A stretch of DNA of 64,000 bases from Stercorarius parasiticus (Eukaryota; Chordata; Aves; Charadriiformes; Stercorariidae), in contig VWZL01001934.1 in NCBI GenBank assembly GCA_013396915.1, positions 531,146 to 595,145 of the forward strand, in the 5' to 3' direction. The notes under the pieces were generated by a model. That model did no database searches. It was not told the DNA's origin and saw only the letters and a list, made by a program, of their open reading frames with translations. Within the stretch, counting starts at the first letter, position 1, and every line of letters begins with the position of its first letter. A program made the position numbers and the translations under genes. Below are positions 12,801 to 24,800 of the stretch, one piece after another.

Positions 12801-15800
12801 GGGTATGAGTCTTAAGAGTATTCAGCAGCCATCCCCTCCGTCTGTAAATGTTACTTTGCCAAGAAGAATTCTCTCCTAATGCTGAAGAGAAAACTCAGCA
12901 CTTTCATGTGGTTGCAAGCAGGGGGTGATGGAGAGAGGAATCTTTGTGAGAACGCATTATTGTTGCTAGAGCTTGGAAGGGAAACAAGATTCCAATCTGG
13001 CTGACTGTATCATCAGCAAGAATAACCTTCTTTGTAGCATGATGGGTCTCTTCTATCAACTGATCTGTCTTTTAGGTTTGCAAAGCATATTTGAAAGGTC
13101 TCATCCACAAAGATCAGAGTGTATTTCATAGATGGGGTAACTTCAGGAGGACTTGCTGTCCCTTAAGTAGGGATGTTAATACAGCAGACTGACACCTTCT
13201 ACTTCAGGTTTCAGCTTTGTAAGCACAGAATAAAAGCTGCCTGAGAGACAAGACAGAGCTGAGATTCATCTCACCTCCTGCAAATTGGCATTTAGTTTCT
13301 GCTGTCAGTGGGGAGAGAAGGATGTACTTCTGGAGGACAACTTTGTGTCTAATACATTGGCGTTTCTAGTTAGGTATCTTTGGGCTTTTTTTCCTTCAGC
13401 CTCCTTTGAAATTCAGACTCTGTTGAAAAGGTGAAGAATGCCACGAGTCTTTATTTAGCAACAGTCTTTCAAAAAATGGGATCTTAACAAGGCCTGAAAT
13501 GTGGCTGGTGGAATAAACGCTGGAAAGTCATTCCTAGCTAGAAAGAGCCTATAATAGTAATTGCATCTGCTAGGAGAGGCAGGAAATGATGCCTGTGCTG
13601 AAGAATCATGTGAGCATAAATAGGCTTTTCTGAAAGAATCACTCTATCAGAGGGAGTAAAAGGATAGTTATTTAATAAAAATCACATAAGCATTAACAAG
13701 AGAAGCTCAAGATAGATTAAATGTTTGTGGAGGCATGTAGACAGAAGAAAATAAGTGTAATAATTATATTATTGTATTTAGAAGAGGCTGGAGGTCCTAG
13801 GTTCAAACTCCTTTGCAGGCCTGGAGAATGTAGTTTGCATTTCTACTGAGAGTTCATAGCAGTGGAGCAATCTCCTGGGCTTGTTATTGCAAATCTTTGT
13901 GGAGGCCTGTGGCTCAGCTTTAATTTCTTCTTCTGTGGTCTGAGCCTTTGCAGTCAAGGGATGTGAGCCAGAGGCACTTGAGCTGGCAAAAATCACTGAA
14001 GCGCCAACCTTTTTAAAGTAAATAAATAGGTTTGTCTATTACTTGGTCCCAAATAGTATCACATTTTTTGGCTGCCCTGGGTCCCTTCTGCTCCCTATGC
14101 CGAACTCCAAAGACAGAAAGGCACACAGTAGGAGAAAAAATGCCTTCTAAGGAGAGGTATCCTCTAAAGTAACACCTGCAGAGAGATTCTGCCTGTGTAA
14201 TAGTGACTCTTCACGGTATGCTCCCTGCAGTATGGTGAGTAGCCAGTACTCTGGGATAAGGGAAAATGAAATCCAGTAAAAACTGCTGCTGACGTGTTCA
14301 AATCAATGATAACACTTCGGGGGAGGTGCAGAAACACAGGAAAGCTCTGTTTTCTCCATTGCCAGAGAGAAGGGTGTTTTCCTCTCTGACAGCCTTCCTA
14401 CCCTCCCTTCTGGCTACCAAGCTGTCTGTGTTCAATGGTAAAGGTGGCATTGGCTTAGAGAAATCTGCTTCTTGAGTTAACTGCCCAGAGTCAGTGGAAG
14501 ATGAGTAGACATGAACACGCACAAAAGCTATTTTCTGTGAAATGTGAGGGTTCCCAGGAAGTCTGCATGCAGCATTCTGCTGTTTTCAGATGGACTCAGT
14601 CTAGGTGATGGTGGGATGCACCTTTATTTTCATTGCTGCAGCAAAGTCCTATTTGTCTTGGAGGTTGTTGGGGGGAGGTGGGAGGGAAGTGACCTAGTTT
14701 CAGCTGTCTCCATCTGCTACAGCAAGCTGCATAGCCGCCTTTGAGGGGGAGCACAGAGGTATCTGTTGTTGGAGGAGTCCTTCCCGCTTGTGTTTGGGAC
14801 CATGGTTCTGCACGAGCGGAAGGGCACAGTGTTCATAAGGTGTGCCCCTCATCTGGAGATGGAGGCAGTCAGCTTGCTGTGGGAAGTTGCTGCCTCTCAC
14901 CTTAAGCATGGCTAGGAACACGTGTGCCCTCAGCCAGATGCAGTACAATTTGATGGGCTGGGTGAGGTGTTTGGTTTCACTATGTAACAAAGAACACATA
15001 CTGGAACACCTCTCCTATGAGGACACGCTGATAGAGTTGGGGTCATTCGACCTGGAGAAGAGGAGGCTCTGGGGAGACTTGTTGTGGCCTTTCAGCACTT
15101 AAGGGGGGCCTACAGGAAAAATGGGGACAAACTTTTTAGCAGCACCTGTTGTGATAGGACAAGGGGTAATGGCTTTAAAGTAAAAGAGGGAAGATTTAGA
15201 CTAGATATAAGGAAGAAATTTTTTAGAATGAGGGTGGTGAGACACTGGCCCAGGTTGCTCAGAGAGGTGGTAGATGCCCCTTCCATGGAAACCACTCCAG
15301 GTCAGGTTGGACAGGGCTCTGAGCAACCTGATCTAGTTGAAGATGTCCCTGCTTATGGCAGGGGGTTGGACTAGATGGCCTTTAAAGGTCCCTTCCAACC
15401 CAAACCATTCTATGGTTCTATCAGTTGCCGTTTTTCAACTGAAGGACTGATGGCTTTTAGCCTGTTGTGATGGAGTGAGCGTCCCCAAAACGTGCTGATA
15501 GATGACCCAAAGTCAGCTTCACTGTGTATTTGATGACGGGGTGATGCCAAGGCTCTTCTGCCTCCTTCTAGTTGACAGATGCCTTTGGCAGACTACAGGT
15601 GCAAATCCTCGGTCACTGGTTAGTCATTGGCTGTCAGGAGAGAATGATACTTAATTAATTGTAAGTGCAGTTTCTGAAAGAATCCATTGCATGTTTCAGT
15701 TCCAATCTATGTGGTGACCAGGCAAAAGCTTTTGAATTAGTGCATGACATTTGTCTCCATCTCACTCATTCTTTTCTGTCCTAACAGCATTTTGAATGCC

Positions 15801-18800
15801 CACCGAGTAGCCAATAGCTTCCATGCGCGCTTCTCTGCACTGTCAAGAACCTATGTTTATCGGCTGTTGATGGGCTGCACTCATCATTCTGAAATACCGG
15901 TGTTTGAAAGGGATCTCTGCTGGGCTCCTGTGGGAGGGTAAGTGTGTTCCATTAAACCTCCCTGGGGAGCCACCTCATCAACACTCTGGAAAGGCTTGGC
16001 TTTTGGGGGAAGCAGGGAGGGGGGAATTTCCACATGTGAGGCCAGATTCCCCATTTGTATTGCCAAGATTTCCCTGTTGAAATCAGTGCAACTGAGTTAT
16101 GTTCATTGAGACCCGAGACTTACAGCTCTTTTTAATTGTACTGTCAGTAGTAGTGGTGATAAACATGCTGAAATACTCGATGGCTCTGGGTAGAGTCCAT
16201 CAACAACTTTGTGGGTCCCTCCTCATGGAAGTGATGAGCTTTTCCTCAGATGACCTTGCTAATTCACAGAGCAAACCCATTCCAACAGCTGGCTGAAGGA
16301 ACAGTGCTCTGATGTGATGCAGACAGGCAGAAATGCATTGCACGGCAGATCTCGGAGTTTTAGGTGTGACCTTACAGTCAGGCAAGAATGAAGGCTGAGA
16401 ATTCTTTTTTTTTTTTCCCCTAGTTGTATTTCTGGTAGAGACTGCATGTAAATCTGTGCTCTCATTCCCGGTCTGAGTGTCTGTTGTGACTCTGAGCAAC
16501 CCTACAATGACAAACCGGTGTATCTGGCTCAGTAGTCACTTGTGTTCTTGGAGTAGCCACTGAGTCATAACAAATCAGTGCTTGTATATGCACGGGAAGA
16601 AAAACAAATTCAGTGCCATTTAAAAAAACAACATGATAAACAGTGGGTGAGGAAAAAACAAACAAAACCCAGAAGATAATTTGTTATTGTCCTTTTAGTT
16701 TAATTTGTAGTGAGATAAACGTACATTCAAGAAAACTGGTTTTCCACCACACTATAGAAAAACAGGTTTGTAGCCAGTTATGGTAATTTCATCACCACTA
16801 TTGGAATAACAATTGTGGGTAATGGAAAAAAACGTAATCTCAACTGTTCCTAGCAGAGGAATGAAGATGGCATTGTCCTAACATTACATTGCTGACTTTC
16901 TTTTCTGTGGGCTGTGTGAGGGAAAAATTAATACAAAATTGCAAAATTAGATGTTATGTGCACAAAGTGCCTTAATCTCGGGCTTTATGAAATAGCACTT
17001 AATTTAGTCCAGACAGTGCAGTTAATTTTCTCAAATGGCAATACCACATAAAGGATAGGGCAAGCATATTAGAAATTCTAAATGGGAGGTGTCTTACTAA
17101 AAAGTGGGATGTTTGGACTCCTGGTAGTGGAGAAGCTCGTGGTGTGTTGCACTGCTGAGCACGTCTGGTGTATAATACACATTACACAATAGACATAATA
17201 CACATTAAACTTCTGTAGGCATCTGAATTGCCAACTAGGTGTCATCAGCGCTTCTCACGGTGACCAGGGTTCTCTTAAGTACTAGTCATTTCTCTTGAAC
17301 ACAGTGAAAAAATTTAATGACATTGGAAAATCTCATCTTGATTTTTTTGTTGTTGTTGTTTCTTTGTTTTCTTCAGAAACATTTTGACTGTACTGTTAAG
17401 ATCTGAAAAACTTAAGCCATAGATCATGCATACTTGCTCAGGATTTTCTTGGGAGAAATTTATAAAAACAGAATAATAATAAGCATCTGTTCAGCAAATA
17501 TATTAGTAAATCTGTCTCAGTTCCCTTGCTTGAGACTATTTTGAAGAGACCTAGATACTTCAAATGAAATCTGAATGAGACCTGACATTCTGATTCTTAC
17601 CTTTGACCCTTCCTTCTGCATCTCCACCTTGGCTTTACACTGGCTTCATCTCTGACAGTTTGCTCACTCATTCCACTTCTGCTACTTCCTAATTTCATAT
17701 TCTGGCTGTTGCAAATCTAAGGTTTGAAAAACCATCACAGTGTTTGATACCTGGCAACATCCTTTTCACTTTATAAGATCCAGATAATTGCAAAGGATTT
17801 TGGTTCTCTTGCCCTACACCCTAGCCAGCAGTTTGAATAGAGTTATTTGAGTTGAACCGTTATAAGAAGCACAGCAGGATAAAGGTCTGTGTAAAAGCAC
17901 GTGCCTGCCAACCCCTCATTTAGCCTGGGGTTTTGAATACCTTCAGACGTCAGGTCACTTGGCATCTTGGCTTGTGGTTTGGGCCATTACAAGACAAACT
18001 CCATCTTGCAAAAAGTGCTTGCACAATGCTGCAGTGTTAAATTTGTGTGTCAGGTTTCAGCCTCTCATCAACATACTTGGTCCCACCTGATGTGCCTTTC
18101 CTTTTGCTCTGCATGTTTAATTTCAGCCACCTGAACGTGCCCGCCATGCAGGATGCAGCCCAGTTCCTGCTGGGAACCCACGACTTCAGCACCTTTCGCT
18201 CGCTTAACTCCGAAACACCTTTCCAGTCTCCAATCAGAACTATCCTCCAGGTAGACATCCGACCCTCTTCTGGTTTCCTGTCCCACCACTATGAACACAG
18301 GTGAGATCCCAGATGCTCAGCTCAGGAGTTGCTCTGCTCAGCTAATGCTTGTTTTCTCTGAAAAGCTGCTTTCCAGCACTGCTTTGAGAACTGACCTCCT
18401 GTTTGCTGCACATTGCCCTCACAGTCCTGTGATGGTGTCAGTGGGGCTCTGTTTAGTGACAGCTTGGAAAGGACATTTCTTTCCCTCTCCTCCCCAATGT
18501 CCTCGGGGAAGAAGATGAGCAGGAAACTGGTCCGGTTGTTTGTACATTAAAAGGCAGGATATTATAAACTGGTGTGTGGAATCTAGCACAGAGCAATTCC
18601 TATGAGGTGCTTCCAGCATTTACACTCATTTTGGTTGCTAAAGACCAGCTCTGCCAGGAGGTGGGACGTTTTTTTCCCCTGCTGCTCTCTTAGCTTTTCC
18701 TAAAGGCTGCAAGTAGAAGGAAAAAACCCCACCTGACACCTAGGTCACTGCTGTAGCTATGTCGATCCACTCAGTTCACACCAGTACCTCCTCCTGTCTT

Positions 18801-21800
18801 CCCAGGGGATGTTGATGAAGGAAAGTCCCAATATTCCTCAGTTGTTACATATGCAAATGATCATTCTTTCAGGACCAGGTCTTGCAAGTATTGAAATTAA
18901 GTGGCTTGGTGTATTCTCTCTCTAGCAGAAAGGGAAGTTTTTTCCCAGAAAGGTCATGGGTATTTATCGTGTGAACATGGCTTTAGCTTTCATGCTGGCT
19001 TCTTTCACAGATACATGGATGTTGTGTTTCAGCTTGAAAGCAAACCTTGCTGTTGTCTGTCTCCAAACCACGTTTTCCTGCTTTCTGATTAGGAGAAAAC
19101 CCTTTTCTTTGTAGTTTTCCCCACCGACCCTCCATTAGATTTGAACACCTACTGAGCTGTCTGTAACAAGAAGTGCCATGCTCCAAGCTTTGGAGCCTCA
19201 CTGCAGTTTGCAAATAGCCCCCTGTTTCTTTCACTGTGTCTTAGAACGGTGTATTTTGCCAGCAGTAGTGTAAGACAAAAACTGAAAGGAAGCTGCAAAA
19301 ACAGAGAGAGATCTGTATGCTCTGAGTATCCCTTGTCTTTCAGTTCCTCCCATCTTTTTCCAATTCCTGCTTTTCTGGCTCAGCATTGGTGCCTGTCAGC
19401 ACACAGCCACATTATAAGGAGCCACCCAGTTGGGTATGGCACTGCCACTCTGCTGTATAAGAGCAAGGACGCAAGCACGCAGTGCCAGATGTAAATGCTT
19501 ACTTCCCACCTTCTTGCAGCTAAGAAACGGCATCCCCATGGGAGAGGGAGGGCTGGAGAGGAAAATGGGTTCTGTCAGGTGGCTGCATTCCTGCTGCTTG
19601 TTACTGGGTTGTCATTGCTGAATGGAGAGCTTGGCCTCCCTCTGTCAAGTGTGGTTATGCTTAGGGACACAAGTAACAGTGAAATGCTTCATCCACAAGA
19701 TTGTCTTGTCCTTTATGATGAGTTGCATTGTGAGTGGCAGAGTCCTGAGATAACCTGAAAAAAAACATTACCAGTCTTGTCGAGATCACCTGTGAGTGCA
19801 TATGGACCATATTGCCTTCCAAACCCAGACCTGCTATTGTCAGTTGACTGATCTCTGAGATTTAATACAGATCAGTTCTTTTTTTATGTCTTCAGTTTCC
19901 CTTCAAAGGGAATTTGCCATTCTTTGCAAAACTTGCTGCATAAACCCATCCCACATGAGGCCAAAAACAGCTCACGAGAGAGAGAAAACCTAAAAACTGG
20001 ATCAAAAGCATCGAGCTAGTTGGTGATGGAATATTTTTGCTTTTGGTGACACATGCAGCCAAATTTGTGTTTTGTAGTGAGTCATTTTTATAATATGTCA
20101 ATATAAATTGATTTAATGAATGTTTAGGCTGAAGGGGATGGCTTTGAGAAGCCTATTTTCAATGCGTTACAATAGCATTTAACTCTCTTAGAATACTTTG
20201 TTAGTAATAACCACAACCATGAGTTTTCTGAGCTAGAGAAAAAAAGTTGTGGGTTTTGGGTCTTTGTGATAGGCTGGGGGTTGTTGGGGTTTTTTTGTTG
20301 TTTGTTTGTTCGGGGTTTTTTAATTACAGTGTCCTAGTTACTTTTAATCTGTAAAACTCTCCCTATGAGAAGAGTTGCAGACATGGAGCCAGTGTTTGTT
20401 TGCCTGTTCTGCAAATAAGATGGCAAATATGCCTGAAGTGCACGTGTATTTCATCACTGCAGTAGCAGAATGAACTGTTCCTGCAATGAAAAGGCTGGGA
20501 TAGCAGTAGAAGCTAAATAGATTTTTTTTTTTTTTTAGCCTAATCTAAGGAGGTTTATTTTCTGTTTCAGAGGGAGGAATCTGTAGAATGATAAACCATG
20601 GTCTCTTTGTCAAATAATGCAGCTTTTCTTTCTCATTCTTTCCTTCCATTCTGAACTTAAACCAATCTTCTGAATTGACCACTTGTCTGTTTAAAAGGCT
20701 AGCTGTTAAAATGATTCCTTCCATCAAACTGAGTTGCTCAGCAACAGTGGAAGTGGAGTTAGTGCCCCATCCTGACAAAAAGCTTTTGAATGCTAAGGAT
20801 GTGTTCGGAGACTTAGCCCCATCGCTTATTCCTGGGGAGTGATTGCTCTGTCACCTGTTTTCTACCTGAATATGTATTATTCATTGCAAGGTGCTGGCCT
20901 CTGCTGCGAAGTGGAAAAAGACAGATGGGGTTTTTGCTGGTAAGCAAAATTATCTATGAGATTGACAAGAAAAACAAAGTTTCCCTCTTAAAGAAAAATA
21001 TCTTGTTCTTTTTCAAAGTCTACAAGATATTTTTCCTATCTTGACCCATCTTTTATAGCTTAATATATCTTGTCAGGACAACTGAGACAGGAGAATCCTG
21101 GCTAAAGAAGGTGTGTGTAATTTGAAAAAACTGTCTCTTGTGCTTTGCTAAAGAGCTGAGCTGAATTATGACCTCGATGTGCTGGGTATTTGCACGTGTG
21201 TAGCAGTGCACATGTCTGTATGCCGTGCGCATTGAGCCTGGGGGAGAGCAGACCGTATGTAAGTGATAGAAACCTTGTCATTTCCTGACATAAAGAGGAA
21301 TCCGGGGGCAGGAGCTGCCTTTGCATATGTCAACATACGCGACAGGGAGGGCTAAGAGCAGTACTTTGTAAATCCTGTGAGAAAACAGCTTGTGGCTGCT
21401 CCCTACAATGACTGTGTCACAGTTTCTCTTCCTGCTAGCCCTGCCCTGATCACAGAATTGTCGAGGTTGGAAGGGACTTTTCAGATCATCAAGTCCAACC
21501 GTCAACCTAACTCTGCCAAAACCACCACTAAACCACGTCCCTCAGCACCACGTCTGCCCGGCTTTTAAATACCTCCAGGGATGGTGATCCCACTACTTCC
21601 CTGGGCAGCCTGTTCCAATGCTTGATAACCCTTTCGGTGAAGAAATTTTTCCTAATGTCCAGTCTAAACCTCCCCTGTAGTGTGTGCCTGGGAATCACGT
21701 TGTCCCTGCCTCACCTTTCTTCTGTGGCTCGCAAGAGATGTCCCCTCTCCCAGGGAATGGGTAGCCCCTTTCTGGATACCCAGCTGTTTCCAGCAAACCC

Positions 21801-24800
21801 AGCCTGTCCATCTGAGTCCTCCAGACAAATATGTTGCAGCTGTGCTTTTCTCACACCTGATGTAAGTCTCCATAGCCCTTAGATCCCCACTTATTGGGCT
21901 CGTTGCAAGGGAGGAGAAGAGAGGGTTTGCATGTAAATACCTGCTTTTCTGGATTATGTAAGGTAAGCTTTGTCTCTTTTTGCTGTAGGAAGGCTATGGG
22001 ATATAAGGAGCATTTATAAACTGTTAGTGAGTTTGTTTGTTTGTTTTTATTGTTATTTTATTTTTACTTTTATCAAAGGGACTTCTAGGGTTCTTGATAG
22101 TGTGGAAGTTTGGGGATGCAGGTACTGAAGTGAAAGAAAAGCTGCTCATTTTTGTGCTTTTTTGGCGTATCTGATGTATGATCAGATGATATCTGATATC
22201 TGTGTTGATGGTTTTATATATATCTAATGCTATACACAGACTGATAAGTTGCACCTTGGTTTATGTTGCCCTTTCCCTTTTATTTGAAAGGTTATATACT
22301 TAGGTGTAAGGCAACAGGAAGATCAAGCTCCATAAAACTAGATAAATATGAAACAGGCAGGAATTGTTTCACCCCAGAAAATGTCTGCATCTGAGTAGCA
22401 AATGCACAGTCTGGTGTTCAAAAGCTCATGATGCTTTTTCAGGTGAATTGGGGGATGTGCAGCTTCTTGCTCATTCTACTCGCATTCACCTGTGACTTAC
22501 ACTTCTCTTGTGGGTACAAGAGCCATTTGAAATGTGATTTTAAACACTTTTTTTGTTCCTTTCTTTAGGGGGCTGGAGTTTTGGGAGCTGAAGTTCAGGA
22601 GCAGATCGTTTCTTTACAGACAGGTACTGTTTGGTGCTGTATTTGGCACACGCTTTGCCTCCAAGAACCAAAGTGTCGCTATCACTATAATTATTGATTG
22701 GTTTAGCAGTGTTGCATCCCTGTGTAGTGACATCTGTGTGGCAGAGCTGGTGTTACAGCTGTGCGACAGACACAGGGACCTAGCATCAGAGAGCCGAGAT
22801 TCTCTATTCTTTGTTTTATCTGGTAGAACCAGAATCTCTTAAATTTTTGTCTGAAATGAATGTCCAAAGTCACAGAATCGTGTGGGAGGATGGAAAGTTT
22901 GGTTTTCCGCAATCTTTGTCCTTGCAGTCTGAGTGGTAAAACCCAACAGACATATGTTCTTGCTCTGCTGAATGGCACTGGGCCCAGCAAAGACTGCCTG
23001 GAATTTTACTTTCTGGCTTTGGAGCATGAAGTAATTCTCAGTGTTGCACAAAGGAGAGATGGGAAGACCTGATTCAGCTACGCAGGCATGACTGCAGCAT
23101 CTTTCCCTCTGCCATGCTGTCTAGTCTCCGCGGGGTTTTCTTTGAAATAACTCCAGTGGGGATTTTGCTGCTATCCTCGGGGGAGACAGCTCTCTCCACA
23201 GCTTAATGGATCACCTCATTAGGAAAGAGTTGGCTGTTCTCATTCTGCCTATCCTGGACATGGTCACACTCTGGAGACAGGGAATAGGCAAGAGGGCCTG
23301 TTTTTGAGAGGAGAGAGGGGATGTTTTGTGGGAACAGCAAGCAGCTACTTTTTTATTCCGTTTTGACAAAACAAATTTGTTTTTATCCTGTGCCAAGCAG
23401 TGCTCTGTAAGCTCTCTGACAGTGGGTGTCTGGATATGAGCAAGGGAAGAACAACAACATGCTTGAGAAGGGCTTGATATACAGCAGGGATTTGCCTCAT
23501 CAGATGCTCTTTTGACAAGGAGAAAATGCTGGTAACCCATTTAGGGCATTAGAACGGAAATGCTACTTTAGTGACATTGTGCAGAGAGAACAGTTACCCG
23601 TAATACTCGTCTCAGCCTAATGCCCTCTCTGCACAGTAAGCTGGCAGGCTGGAGTGAAGCAGGAGCAGGCTGGACACGCTGAACTTGCACTCTTCTACCT
23701 GAGCATCTGCTTCTGCCCTCCCTCATAGAGAGGAGACTAGACTAGGTGGACCTCTGATCTCACCTGATATAGCTGTGTAAGTATTGACATCATTAGAGAA
23801 AAGGGTTAAACAGCCCAAGAAACTGTATGTGTATATTTTTGCTGAATAGCATGGAGAAAGGGGGAGACAGCAAGCACATGGCTATTAGCAATGCACACCG
23901 TTAGTCTGCATTTACACCAGCTAAATCCAAATGTGGAGACATCAAAGTTAAAGTCATAGCATACAATGACCTCTAGTGAGGGATGGATAAAATAACATAC
24001 ATCAAAGATCTGTGCTTCTCTGTGCCATCTGCTTAAAGGCAGGCTTCTATGGTGCAGTTTAAGATCAGAGCACACAGAGAGAGACAGTGGCTCTTGGCTT
24101 TTGGCCCTTTTTCATTAGCAGTGATAAACAGGTTGCTTAGTGGGCTTTGGTTTATTCTTTTGTAAATGTTAATGGATCAGAAACTTAGACTGATGCTTCA
24201 TTACACCACTACGTTTAAGTTTTTGGAGAGCTTGGCGTGCTTTGAAAGGTCATTAATAGAATGAATGTTTATTTAGGCCAAATGACTGATCGTTCCTGCG
24301 CAAGTGGGGATGTGTTCTGACAGCAGCGTGAGAAGGTGAATCGGACAGGACAGTGTCTGCTTGGCCAGTTTCCCCCACATGGGTTGGTACTGCTGTTGCC
24401 TGTAAAATTTGAGGACAGTTCTTACCTTCTCTGGCTTCATCCTTAGTTTCCGCAGGGGAAAAAGATGTTTCCATGGAACCATCCCTTTCACAAGCTTTCA
24501 TGGTGCCCATGAGAAGTAGGTAACCGCCTGTATACTAATCTCTGGATAAAAGTCTCTCTAGGAATGCCTTGCTGAGAGCACTTTTGGCACAAGTTGAGGG
24601 GCTCTTACTTGTCAGTTATTCCTTGACAGCAGCTTCATGAGGCTGCCTTGACATCAGAAGTACCAGGAAGACGAGTGGTCAGTTCTCTGCCTTCGGAAGG
24701 ATGTCTTCAGCTCAAAGAAGGGGTGGATATAAATGTAGCCACCACAGAGGGATGTAATAGATCATAGGGAATTAGCATTTGGCGTGCAGGTGGCATCGGC

